Assembly (NCBI RefSeq): GCF_029338335.1
Contig: NZ_CP119796.1
Direction: 5' to 3' (one strand)
Source of the DNA: Halomontanus rarus
Lineage (GTDB): Archaea; Halobacteriota; Halobacteria; Halobacteriales; Natrialbaceae
DNA: 64,000 bases
The notes below the pieces were generated by a model. That model searched no databases. It was not told the DNA's origin and was given only the letters and a program-made list of their open reading frames with translations. Below are positions 34,764-43,000 of this stretch, piece by piece. The translations under genes and the position numbers were made by a program. Each line of letters begins with the position of its first letter. The first letter of the stretch is position 1.

Positions 34764-35612
34764 ATGGAACGCCACTACGACGTCCTCGGGGTGGCGCCGG
34801 ACGCCGACCGGTCGGAGCTCCGGCGCGCCTATCGGGCGTTGTTGAAAGAACATCACCCCGACCAGGGTGGCTCTCGGGAACGGTTCCTTCGGATCAAGGA
34901 GGCCTACGAGGAGATCACCGGCGAGTCGGCACCGAACGGGAGCGGTATCGACGGCGAACCGCGCTCCCGGGAGGGAGTCGAGCCGCCGGATCCGACGTTC
35001 GATCCTACCACTCGAGACGCGTCGGGACGCGAAGCCGGAAGGGCCGCCAGTGGGGGACTGAGTGCGAATGCGAGTTCGAGGACACGGCCGTCGGCGACGA
35101 ACCGTGGCCCCAGATTGCGCGTCGACGGTACTCTCGCGACGATAACGTTGCTCGGACTGGTCCACGACCTGAAACTCGCGTCACTCGTCTCCGGGGTTCC
35201 CCCGGAGATGGCGCGGACGGTCGCCTTTTTCGAGGTTCACAACACGAGCGACCGGCCGCTCGAGTGGCGAGGGCGATCGAAGACGAGTTTTATCGGCGAC
35301 GACGGGTTCATGTACGAGGGGTCGAACGTCGCGGTGCCACACGCACACGAGTTTCCGCCGTGGTGGTGCGTGACGGACGTCGAACTCCGGCCCGGACGGG
35401 CGCTCGACGGACTCGTCGTCGCCCAGTCGATCCCCGACGACGTGACCGTCGAGAAGGTCGTCTACACCCAACACGCGTACGACGAGTCCGGGTCGGACGT
35501 CGAGGAGACCGAACGCTATCTCTTCGAGATCCGACCGCGAGTTCGAGACGCGCTCGATGCCGTTCCGTTCGACCTCGAGGGTGGATTCGGGTCCGAGTCC
35601 GAGTCCGAGTAA
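34764..35612 (+). CDS. J-domain protein with C-terminal beta-sandwich-like domain
   Basis: A 282-residue protein. Residues ~2-58 form a J domain: HYDVLGVAPDADRSELRRAYR, then KEHHPDQGG with the HPD loop. A Ser/Gly/Arg-rich linker (about 60-115) follows, then a ~160-residue domain (RLRVDGTLATITLLGLVHDL...YLFEIRPRVRDAL). This has the strand pattern and WWCVTDVELRPG of DUF4352-like beta sandwiches. No zinc-finger or G/F region is present, so it is not DnaJ itself. It may recruit a DnaK-type chaperone to a substrate recognised by the beta domain. ATG 34764 (MERHYDV) is preferred; ATG 34752 or GTG 34746 are alternatives. Confidence 0.8.
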   Translation: MERHYDVLGVAPDADRSELRRAYRALLKEHHPDQGGSRERFLRIKEAYEEITGESAPNGSGIDGEPRSREGVEPPDPTFDPTTRDASGREAGRAASGGLSANASSRTRPSATNRGPRLRVDGTLATITLLGLVHDLKLASLVSGVPPEMARTVAFFEVHNTSDRPLEWRGRSKTSFIGDDGFMYEGSNVAVPHAHEFPPWWCVTDVELRPGRALDGLVVAQSIPDDVTVEKVVYTQHAYDESGSDVEETERYLFEIRPRVRDALDAVPFDLEGGFGSESESE

Positions 35613-35710
35613 TCCAACCGCCGGGACGGAGATCCACGATTGCGAAGCGACGAGTCTCGACGAGGCTCGAAGAGCAACACAAATACGGGACCTCTCCCAA
35701 GGGGCCGGTA

Positions 35711-36322
35711 ATGGCAACCGCTGACGCGAGACGGCAGGTGCGCGAGAATCCGATCGGTGCGACGGTCGTGTTGACGATCGTCGGCTACGCGCTCGTGCTC
35801 GGCACGTTCTTGCTCGACGTCCCGATCTACCCGGACCTCACGGAAGCGCAGGTGAACCTGCTCACGCACGCGATCGCGGTGATCAACACCGCGACGACCG
35901 CGCTGCTCGTCCTGGGTTGGTACTGGATCCGTCACGACGAGGTCGACAAACACCGGTGGGCGATGATCGGGGCCTTTACGCTCATCCTGCTGTTCCTCGT
36001 CGTCTACCTCCTCAAAGTCGGCGGTGGCGGCGAGAAGTACATCGTCGGCGCACCCGACCTCGTCAGGTACGCGTATCTCGCGATGCTCGCGATCCACATC
36101 CTACTCTCGGTCGTCGCAGTTCCGGTCGTGCTGTACGCGTTGATCCTCGGACTGACCCACACGCCGGCGGAGCTTCGCCGGACCGCCCACGCGAGAGTCG
36201 GCCGGATCGCGGCGGCGGCGTGGATCCTCAGCCTCGTCCTCGGCGTGGTCACGTACGTCCTGCTCAACCACGTCTACCAGTACGAGTTCCAGCCGATGGT
36301 CGCGTTCGTGCCCGTCTTCTGA
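35711..36322 (+). CDS. DUF420 family membrane protein
   Basis: A 203-residue protein with about five transmembrane helices. It carries the DUF420 features, including LTHAIAVINTATTALLVLGWYWIRHDEVDKHR and AHIRMG-like AHARVGRIAAAAWILSL near the C-terminus. The family often neighbours heme-copper oxidase or cytochrome assembly genes, so a respiratory role is possible, but ctaA-ctaB here is 20 kb away. Conserved His residues (H74, H123-type positions) may bind heme; this is inference. ATG 35711 is used. Confidence 0.85.
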   Translation: MATADARRQVRENPIGATVVLTIVGYALVLGTFLLDVPIYPDLTEAQVNLLTHAIAVINTATTALLVLGWYWIRHDEVDKHRWAMIGAFTLILLFLVVYLLKVGGGGEKYIVGAPDLVRYAYLAMLAIHILLSVVAVPVVLYALILGLTHTPAELRRTAHARVGRIAAAAWILSLVLGVVTYVLLNHVYQYEFQPMVAFVPVF

Positions 36323-36476
36323 TCGAGCGCCACCGTTCCGCGGCCGCAGCCGTTGGGACCGAACACTCGTCTCTTTTCGCGTAACGTCCTCTCGTGCCAT
36401 CAGTTAGCACGACCCTTATGCTCGCTCGGCGCTTCCCTCGAGTTAATCTGGGGGCGTGATTCGCCGCCGGGATTCG

Positions 36477-37550
36477 ATGCACGAACACGACCAGAACTAC
36501 GCTGCGCTGTACCGCGACGTGATCCCCTCCGTCGTCTCGATTTACGTCACTGCGAGGACGTCCGGCTCCGCCGGTACCGGCTCCGGATTCGTCTACGACG
36601 GCGACGGCCACGTCGTTACCAACCACCACGTCCTCCACGGTGTCGGCGGGCGCTCCAACGGAGGCCGCGCGGAGCGAGCACCGCCAGCGGATCTCGACCC
36701 CGATCCCGAACTCGAGGTCGAAGTCCGATTCAGCGAGGGCGAGTGGCGAGTCGGCCGACTCGTCGGCACCGATCGGTACACCGACCTCGCGGTGATCGCC
36801 GTCGAGGGCGTTCCCGACTACGCGACCCCGCTCGCCGTCGCGACCGACAACCCCGAACCCGGACGCCCGGTCGCGGCGTTCGGGAACCCGATGGGTCTCG
36901 ACGGTACCATTACCACGGGGATCGTCAGCGGCGTCTCGAGGACGACGCCGGTCGGTGGCGGCGAAGGGTTCGCCATCCCGGACGTCGTGCAGACCGACGC
37001 GGCGATCAATCCCGGCAACAGCGGCGGCCCGCTCGTCGCGATCGACGACGGCGAACCCGTGGTCGTCGGCGTCAACAGGGCGAAGCAGGGGGAGAACATC
37101 GGCTTCTCCATCTCGCCGGCGGTCGTCTCCCGAATCGTCCCCGACCTCGTCGATACGGGCTCGAGCGAGCACGCGACGCTCCACGTCAGCACCCTCGACG
37201 TCTCCCCCGCCGTCGCGGAGGCGAACGACCTCGCCGAACCCGGCGGCGTCCTCGTGGTCGACGTTCGGGAGGGACCGGCCAGCGGCGTCCTCGGCGGCTG
37301 TCACTCTCACCGCCGCGTCCGCGGGCGGCGGGTCCCAGTCGGCGGCGACGTCATCGTCGGCGTCGACGACCGCGAACTCCGCTCGGCCGAAGAGCTGACG
37401 AGCTACCTGCTCACCGAAAAACGACCCGGCGAAGCCATCACGCTGTCCGTCCGGCGGGCGGCGGGCGAGACCACCGAAACCGTGGTTCTCGCGACCCGAG
37501 AGGGTGACCGCGACCCGTCTCCGTCCGGTACTCGCGTCGAAATCAGATGA
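36477..37550 (+). CDS. S1C family serine protease (HtrA/DegP-like) with PDZ domain
   Basis: A 357-residue protein with trypsin-like triad residues: TNHHVL (His at about 51), TDLAVI (Asp103) and NPGNSGGPLV (Ser182). A C-terminal PDZ domain runs from about 230 to 330 (RPGEAITLSVRR near the end). No signal peptide or anchor is visible, so unlike bacterial DegP it may act inside the cell, probably in protein quality control. Between about 265 and 280 the PDZ contains a basic HSHRRVRGRR stretch. ATG 36477 is preferred; GTG 36456 gives a 7-residue extension. A TATA-like CCTTATG lies near 36414-36420. Confidence 0.9.
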   Translation: MHEHDQNYAALYRDVIPSVVSIYVTARTSGSAGTGSGFVYDGDGHVVTNHHVLHGVGGRSNGGRAERAPPADLDPDPELEVEVRFSEGEWRVGRLVGTDRYTDLAVIAVEGVPDYATPLAVATDNPEPGRPVAAFGNPMGLDGTITTGIVSGVSRTTPVGGGEGFAIPDVVQTDAAINPGNSGGPLVAIDDGEPVVVGVNRAKQGENIGFSISPAVVSRIVPDLVDTGSSEHATLHVSTLDVSPAVAEANDLAEPGGVLVVDVREGPASGVLGGCHSHRRVRGRRVPVGGDVIVGVDDRELRSAEELTSYLLTEKRPGEAITLSVRRAAGETTETVVLATREGDRDPSPSGTRVEIR

Positions 37551-37619
37551 CCGGCGTCGTCGGCACGGGCGAGCGCGAACGAGAACACTACCGACTCTAC
37601 GGACCGGTGCTCGAGACCG

Positions 37620-38402
37620 TCAATCCGTCCGCGGAATCGACCACGCGCCGAGCGCGAAGAAGCCGACTGCGAGGATCGTGAGCACGAGGAGGTTGCCGAG
37701 CGCCGGCTCGAGGCCGGCGAGTTCGTCGATACCGGCTTCGGGGAACGTCGCTGCACGGACGCCGCGGGCGAAGTAGGTCAGCGGCGAGAGGTTCATCAAC
37801 GGCTCGAACCAGCCCGGCAACTGCTCGGTGGTGACGAACGTCTCCGAGAGGAAGAGCAGGGGGAGGCCGATGGCGTTGCTGGCTGCGATCGCTCCGTCCT
37901 GAGAGTCGGTGTAGCTGCCGAGCATCGCGCCGACGCCGCAAAAGCAGACCACCCCGACGAGAACGTAGGGAATCAGCAGCGGGGAGAACGCGATCTCGGC
38001 CCCGGTCAACGCGACGACGAGACCGAGGATGAGCAGGCTCGCCAGTCCGATGATGGCGGCGTTGACGACCGTCTGGGCGAGCAGCCACTCCCCCCGTGTG
38101 AGCGGCGTCGTCGCCAGTTTCTCGAAGCGGTTGCCCTCGCGGTGGCGGGCGACCTCGCTGCCCATCCGAGACAGCGGTGTGAAGAGGACGACGACGGCGA
38201 GGTAGCCGGGGACGTAGTAGCCCGGCGGCTCCGCGAACAGGCCGCCGCCTCCGCTCGAGCCCGGATCGGTGCGCACGAGCGCGCCGAAGATTACGATCAG
38301 GATCACGGGGAAGAAGAACGTGAAGAAGACGGCGGTCCGCCGGCGAACGAACGACCGCCAGTCGGCGCTCACTTCCGATCGAAGGCGGCTCAATCGGCTC
38401 AT
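37620..38402 (-). CDS. ABC-2 type transporter permease
   Basis: A 260-residue membrane protein with about six helices and the ABC-2 pattern. RRTAVFFTFFFPVILIVIFG is near the start, then NRFEKLATTPLTRGEWLLAQTV and a periplasmic-side loop. Its ATG overlaps the stop of the ATPase gene (38399-38402), so the pair is translated together and forms an exporter. Substrates of this family range from drugs to polysaccharides; none can be assigned here. Confidence 0.9.
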   Translation of the reverse strand: MSRLSRLRSEVSADWRSFVRRRTAVFFTFFFPVILIVIFGALVRTDPGSSGGGGLFAEPPGYYVPGYLAVVVLFTPLSRMGSEVARHREGNRFEKLATTPLTRGEWLLAQTVVNAAIIGLASLLILGLVVALTGAEIAFSPLLIPYVLVGVVCFCGVGAMLGSYTDSQDGAIAASNAIGLPLLFLSETFVTTEQLPGWFEPLMNLSPLTYFARGVRAATFPEAGIDELAGLEPALGNLLVLTILAVGFFALGAWSIPRTD

Positions 38403-39475
38403 TGGCTTCCCCTCCCCCTCTCCTTCCCCTTCCCCTTCTCTTTCCCTTTCCCCTCACCGTCTCCGGCGGCTTCACGTTCGACCGCGGTCGCGCCGACGTC
38501 CGGGCCTGCTCGAGTCGTCCGAGCGGCCTCCGCGTCGTCGGCGAGCGAGAGGTAGACGTCCTCGAGGTCGGGTTCCGCCCAGGTCAGTCCGGTGTACTCG
38601 ATCCCGCGCTCGTCGAGGAAGGCGACGACGGCACCGATCTCGGACGGAGAGATCTCTCGGACGACGACCGTGCTCACCCCGGCGCGGGTCCGCACGTCGA
38701 CCGGGTGCTCGAGGTCCGCGAAGGTCGCGGGGTCGATCGGGGTTGCGGTTGCAGGTTCGGCATCCGCTCCGGTATCCGCGTCGGGAGTCGCGAGCTCGAC
38801 CGTGAGCCGACTCGAGCCGGCGTGGGTCGCCACGAGTTCCGCGGGCGTCCCGACGGCGATCAGTTCCCCGTCGGCGAGGAGGCCGACGCGGTCGCCGAGC
38901 CGCTGGGCTTCGGCCATGTCGTGGGTCGTCAGCAGAACGGTGGTGCCGGCGTCGGCGAGCGATTCGACGAGTCGCCAGACGGTCCGTCGGCCGGCGGGGT
39001 CGATGCCGGTCGTCGGCTCGTCGAGGACGAGCACGTCCGGGTCGTTGACGAGCGTGGTTCCGACGCAGACGCGGCGTTGCTGGCCGCCCGAGAGGTTCTC
39101 GTACCACGTGTCGCCCGCGTCCGCGAGGCCGACGTCCGCGAGGACCGCGTCCGGGTCGCGCGGGTCCTCGTATAGGCCGGCGTAGTAGGCGAGCAGTTCG
39201 CGGGCGGTCAGTCGATCCGGCGGACCGAAGTCCTGCGGGAGGACGCCCAGTCGGTCGCGGTCGACCCCTTCCGGCGAATTACCGAGGACGCTCGCGGAAC
39301 CGCCGTCCGGAACGGTCGTTCCGGTGAGCGCTCGAACCAGCGTCGTTTTCCCGGCCCCGTTGGGGCCGATGAGCGCGAACACCTCTCCTCGTCCGATCGA
39401 CAGCGAGACGCCGGCGAGCGCGACGGCGTCCCCGTAGGATCGCTGAAGCTCGTCTGCGACGACCACGGCTTCCAT
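38399..39475 (-). CDS. ABC transporter ATP-binding protein (ABC-2 exporter)
   Basis: A 358-residue ATPase with Walker A GPNGAGKTT near 38-46, signature LSGGQQRR, Walker B VLVLDEPTTGID and the H-loop TTHDMAEAQ. The C-terminal ~110 residues form a regulatory domain with an acidic Asp/Ala-rich stretch. The last 20 residues are a Lys/Gly/Arg-rich tail (KGKEKGKGK-type) encoded by a purine-skewed CCCTTCCC repeat run, which is unusual among acidic haloarchaeal proteins. It is coupled to the permease. The gene lies 106 bases downstream of trmB on the same strand. Confidence 0.92.
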   Translation of the reverse strand: MEAVVVADELQRSYGDAVALAGVSLSIGRGEVFALIGPNGAGKTTLVRALTGTTVPDGGSASVLGNSPEGVDRDRLGVLPQDFGPPDRLTARELLAYYAGLYEDPRDPDAVLADVGLADAGDTWYENLSGGQQRRVCVGTTLVNDPDVLVLDEPTTGIDPAGRRTVWRLVESLADAGTTVLLTTHDMAEAQRLGDRVGLLADGELIAVGTPAELVATHAGSSRLTVELATPDADTGADAEPATATPIDPATFADLEHPVDVRTRAGVSTVVVREISPSEIGAVVAFLDERGIEYTGLTWAEPDLEDVYLSLADDAEAARTTRAGPDVGATAVEREAAGDGEGKGKEKGKGKERGRGSQ

Positions 39476-39580
39476 ACGCGGCGATACCGACCCGTCGCGG
39501 GTAAGCGGTTCGATTCTCGTGTCGGCTGCCTCGAGCGTGCGTTGAGGGCGGAAGAATCGAGGGGCAGACCGGACGAACGG

Positions 39581-40630
39581 TCACTCCGTAGACAGGGTCA
39601 CTCGTCGGGTCTCGAAATCCTCGACGAACGCGCCCTCGCCGCCGAGGGTGACGGTCTCGCCGTCGTCGGTCTCGACGATCAGGGCGTTCTCGACGGCGAA
39701 CGTGTCCCGGGTCGGCTCGAGCAGGCTCTGACGGACCCCGACGAGGAGCCCCTCGACGGTGGCGTAATCGTCGGTTCGAACCGGTCGGGCCTGCGCGGTG
39801 ACGCGGACGTCGGTGCCGGCCTCGAGGTGGAGTGTCGCCTGCAAGACGGCGTGGCGGAAGCCGGTATAAGTCTCGGGGAGTGTGGCCGGATCGGTGACGT
39901 AGGTCTGGGTCGCCATCGGCCAGTAGTTACCGAAGAAGGAGCCGACGATGATCGGCACGAGCTGTTGCTGTGCGATGGCGATGCCGCGCTTGCCGGAGTT
40001 GGTCCGGACGAGCATCTCGTTGGGTGCGAACAGGCCCTGACGTCTGTCGGCGGTGACGATCAGCGGCGCGTTCTCACCCCAGGCCCGGACGACGCTCGCG
40101 ACGCCGTCGAATCGCTCCTCGTCGGGCGACTTTTCGCCGCTGACCAGCAAGATGACGAGCACCCCGCGCTCGACGGTCTCGCGCAGTCCGTCTTCGATCT
40201 CCTCGAGCAGGGTGGCCGGCACCGAGAGGGTGATCTCGTCTTCGGCGCGCTCGAGGAGTTCGCGAATGCGTTTGAGAACGGTCGTCCGCGTCTTGATGAC
40301 CTCGAACTCCTGGAGCTGTTCGGGAACGTCGCCGTACCGGTCGGTTAGCGCCGGCTCGAGGGCCTGTAGCTCCGTGGTCAGTTTGTCGACGACCTCCTCG
40401 GGCGGGTGTGCGCGGATCGTCGTCGGGACGACGTGGTCGTTGACTTCGACGAACCCGCGGTCGTCGAGTGTTTCGCTGACGCTGTAGACGTAGCGCTTCG
40501 AGACGCCCGCGTCGTCGGCGACGGTGCTCGCCTTGGCCTCGCCGTGCTCGAGAATCGTGAGATACGTGTCGATTTCTTTCTCCGACAGACCCAGCTGTCG
40601 GAGCCGGTCCGCAAGCGTCGCCTCGTCCAT
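39581..40630 (-). CDS. trmB: TrmB-family sugar-responsive regulator, copy 1
   Basis: A 349-residue regulator. The N-terminal winged helix (about 5-70: LGLSEKEIDTYLTILEHGEAKASTVADDAGVSKRYVY) is typical of TrmB. A coiled linker follows (about 80-115), then the sugar-binding domain (about 120-345). The domain contains GSFFGNYWPMATQ, which is also found in copy 2 at 51936. TrmB proteins sense maltose, trehalose or glucose and control sugar uptake, amylase and gluconeogenic genes. Here it lies directly after the GH13 amylase gene (42 bases), facing the sugar cluster, so control of amylase and glucoamylase is likely. Confidence 0.93.
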   Translation of the reverse strand: MDEATLADRLRQLGLSEKEIDTYLTILEHGEAKASTVADDAGVSKRYVYSVSETLDDRGFVEVNDHVVPTTIRAHPPEEVVDKLTTELQALEPALTDRYGDVPEQLQEFEVIKTRTTVLKRIRELLERAEDEITLSVPATLLEEIEDGLRETVERGVLVILLVSGEKSPDEERFDGVASVVRAWGENAPLIVTADRRQGLFAPNEMLVRTNSGKRGIAIAQQQLVPIIVGSFFGNYWPMATQTYVTDPATLPETYTGFRHAVLQATLHLEAGTDVRVTAQARPVRTDDYATVEGLLVGVRQSLLEPTRDTFAVENALIVETDDGETVTLGGEGAFVEDFETRRVTLSTE

Positions 40631-40672
40631 GCGTGTATGTGTCCGTGCCGGGGGTATGAGTGTTCTGTCTGG

Positions 40673-42895
40673 CTACACCGACGTTTCGAAGACGACCACG
40701 TCCGTGACCGGGAACGAAACCGTTTCCGCGTCGCAGTCACGAGTGATCGGCACGTGAGTCCCCGACACCAGATCGGTGGCTCTATCTCCGTCCCCGACCC
40801 CGCTCTCGTCCTCGTTCCCGAGTCCTCCTGCGACCGACTCCGAAACCCGTACCGTCAACGGTTCGGCCCCGAAGTTGAGCGCGACGAGGACCCGTTCGGA
40901 CGAGGTCCGGCGAGCGAATACGACCGCTGCGTCGCCGTCGGCGTCGTACTCGAGTTCCTCGACGTCGCCGCGGGAGAGAGCGACCGAGTCGGCGCGCGCG
41001 TCGATCAAGTCGCGGTGGAACGCCGTCAAATCCCCATCTCCCTCCCACGGCATCGGTCCCCGATACTCGGTCGCGCCCCGTTCCTGTCCGTAGTAGAGCA
41101 GGGGGACGCCCGGGAGCGTGAGGGTCGCGGCCGCAGCGCCACGCAGGGCGTCGACGTCACAGGCCTCGAGGTAGCGCGGTTCGTCGTGGTTCTCGACGTA
41201 TCGCATGTGTAGCGACCGGTCGGGGAACCCCTCGCGTTCGGGCGCCGTCGCGGCCTCGAGCAGGGCGTCGGCGGGTCGGTTGCCGGTGCCGACGTCGCGG
41301 AGGGTGCCGTACAGCGTCGTGTCGTAGTGGACGTCGAACTCGCCCGCCTGAACGTCTGGGTCGCGCGGAATGGTTTCGTCGAGCAACAGGAATTCCGGGT
41401 CCCGTTCGCGAACGCGGTCCCGGACTTCCTTCCAGAACCCGTGGGGAATCGCCCACGCGACGTCGCAGCGGTAGCCGTCGACGACATCGGCCCACTCGTC
41501 GACGACTGAAAGGAGGAACGCCCGGACGGCGAGCGAGTCGTAGTTTAAATTGGGAATCCCCCGCCAGTCGAAGTAGTACTGGGCGACCTCTCGGTCGCGG
41601 CCCGACAGCCGTCGCGACGGCGGCGCGTTCGACGCTCGGCCGTCGACGTCCTCGAGTTCGAGTTCGATATCTCCCGCTTCGAGACCCGCCGACTCGAGGG
41701 ACTCCCAGACGTACCAGTCGCGGTACTCGGGGACGCCGGCCGCGCTCATGTCGAACGCCGGGTGTTCGCGTGCGGTGTGGTTGATGACGAGGTCGAAGAC
41801 CACGCGGATCCCGGCCTCGTGACAGCGGTCGACGAACGACCGGAACGCCTCGCGCGTGCCGAGGTCGCTCGCGGTGTCGAAGTAGTCGGTCGTGTGGTAG
41901 CCGTGGGTCGTCGGCCCCTCGAGGATCGGCGTCAGCCAGACGCAGTCGACACCGAGGTACGCGAGGTAGGGAACTCGTCGTTCGAGGGCGTCGAAACTGG
42001 TCTCGCGGGTGAACGAACGAACGAATACCTCGTAGACGACGGCGTCGCGAGCCCACTCGGGTGGCTCGTTCGGCTGACGGATCGTCGGTTCCGTCCTCCC
42101 GTCGGCGGCGTTCTCGTCCTCGTCCTCGCCCTCGCTCTCGATCTCGAGGCGATCCGCCACGCTGTGGCGCTCGCCGACGGCGACCGCGTGCAGTCGAACG
42201 GTGCCCTCGATCGCGTCGCGATCGACGCGTGCGATGCCGTCCGCAACCGATAGCGCGTCGGGCGAGAGACCGTCCCGGCCCCGGTCCCGGTCGTCGACGA
42301 CGTACTCGATCTCGAGCTCGTCCGCGTCGTACTCGCTGTCGGTCCCCGGTTCGGCGTCGGCGGTAACGAGGATCTCCTCCTCGCGAACCTCGCCCGTGAG
42401 TTCGAGGCGCGGCCGACCCGGTCCGGGAACGACGACGTCGTCCCACACGGCCTCGCCGATGTTCTCACCGACGACGTACGCGAAGCGCCGCGAGCCCGGC
42501 GGGAGCCGCGTTTCGTAGACGTACGTGTCGCCCTCGAGTCGCGGCCGATCTCGACCGACGAGGTGGTCGTTGAACGGTCCGATAACGAAGACGTCGGCGG
42601 GGTCGTGATCGGGGAGCGCCGCGGCCGGGAGTTCGAACCTGACCGAACGCCGAGGGTCTGGAAACGCGCGCACGGTCTGCTCGTGTCGCCCGTCGGGAGC
42701 CTCGAGTTCGAACCGGTAGGTGCCGGCCGCGTCCGGTTCGGCGTGGACGACGGCGTTCGGTTCGATCGAGAGGGAACTCCCGGTCGGTTTCTCGAGGATC
42801 GACCACACATAGGTCTCGTCCGGATCGGGATTACGGGGCGCGAGTTCGACCGCCTCACCGACAGCGCAGAACCGCGGTGGACCGGGGTGGTGCAT
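40673..42895 (-). CDS. GH13 alpha-amylase family protein with N-terminal carbohydrate-binding-type domains
   Basis: A 740-residue cytoplasmic enzyme. Residues ~1-260 form immunoglobulin-like modules (with FVIGPFNDHLV near 107), then the TIM barrel. GH13 regions are visible: DLVINHT (region I), YRCDVAW (II, nucleophile Asp), LLDETIP (III, acid/base Glu) and VENHDEPR (IV). Its size and layout fit pullulanase/neopullulanase/maltogenic amylase-type enzymes acting on alpha-glucans. No signal peptide is present. It faces the GH15 glucoamylase across a 105-base promoter region with an inverted repeat, and TrmB follows it. Confidence 0.93.
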   Translation of the reverse strand: MHHPGPPRFCAVGEAVELAPRNPDPDETYVWSILEKPTGSSLSIEPNAVVHAEPDAAGTYRFELEAPDGRHEQTVRAFPDPRRSVRFELPAAALPDHDPADVFVIGPFNDHLVGRDRPRLEGDTYVYETRLPPGSRRFAYVVGENIGEAVWDDVVVPGPGRPRLELTGEVREEEILVTADAEPGTDSEYDADELEIEYVVDDRDRGRDGLSPDALSVADGIARVDRDAIEGTVRLHAVAVGERHSVADRLEIESEGEDEDENAADGRTEPTIRQPNEPPEWARDAVVYEVFVRSFTRETSFDALERRVPYLAYLGVDCVWLTPILEGPTTHGYHTTDYFDTASDLGTREAFRSFVDRCHEAGIRVVFDLVINHTAREHPAFDMSAAGVPEYRDWYVWESLESAGLEAGDIELELEDVDGRASNAPPSRRLSGRDREVAQYYFDWRGIPNLNYDSLAVRAFLLSVVDEWADVVDGYRCDVAWAIPHGFWKEVRDRVRERDPEFLLLDETIPRDPDVQAGEFDVHYDTTLYGTLRDVGTGNRPADALLEAATAPEREGFPDRSLHMRYVENHDEPRYLEACDVDALRGAAAATLTLPGVPLLYYGQERGATEYRGPMPWEGDGDLTAFHRDLIDARADSVALSRGDVEELEYDADGDAAVVFARRTSSERVLVALNFGAEPLTVRVSESVAGGLGNEDESGVGDGDRATDLVSGTHVPITRDCDAETVSFPVTDVVVFETSV

Positions 42896-42938
42896 GTCGT
42901 CGTCGACGAAACACGGAACCTTACCGCTTGTGGAACGG

Positions 42939-42962
42939 GTAGTATCTATGAACGAATATTAC
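42939..42962. promoter_or_regulatory. Inverted repeat between amylase and glucoamylase genes
   Basis: GTAGTAT-N10-ATATTAC is an inverted repeat with 6 of 7 arm positions paired, in the 105-base gap between the divergent GH13 and GH15 genes. A TATA-like AATATTA (42955-42961) overlaps it. TrmB is the likely binder by context only. A GTAGTAT half-site also occurs at 48132-48138 in the sugar ABC promoter region. Confidence 0.45.
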
Positions 42963-43000
42963 AACACACTTTTGTACCGGCTACTCGTTATCACGGAGCA

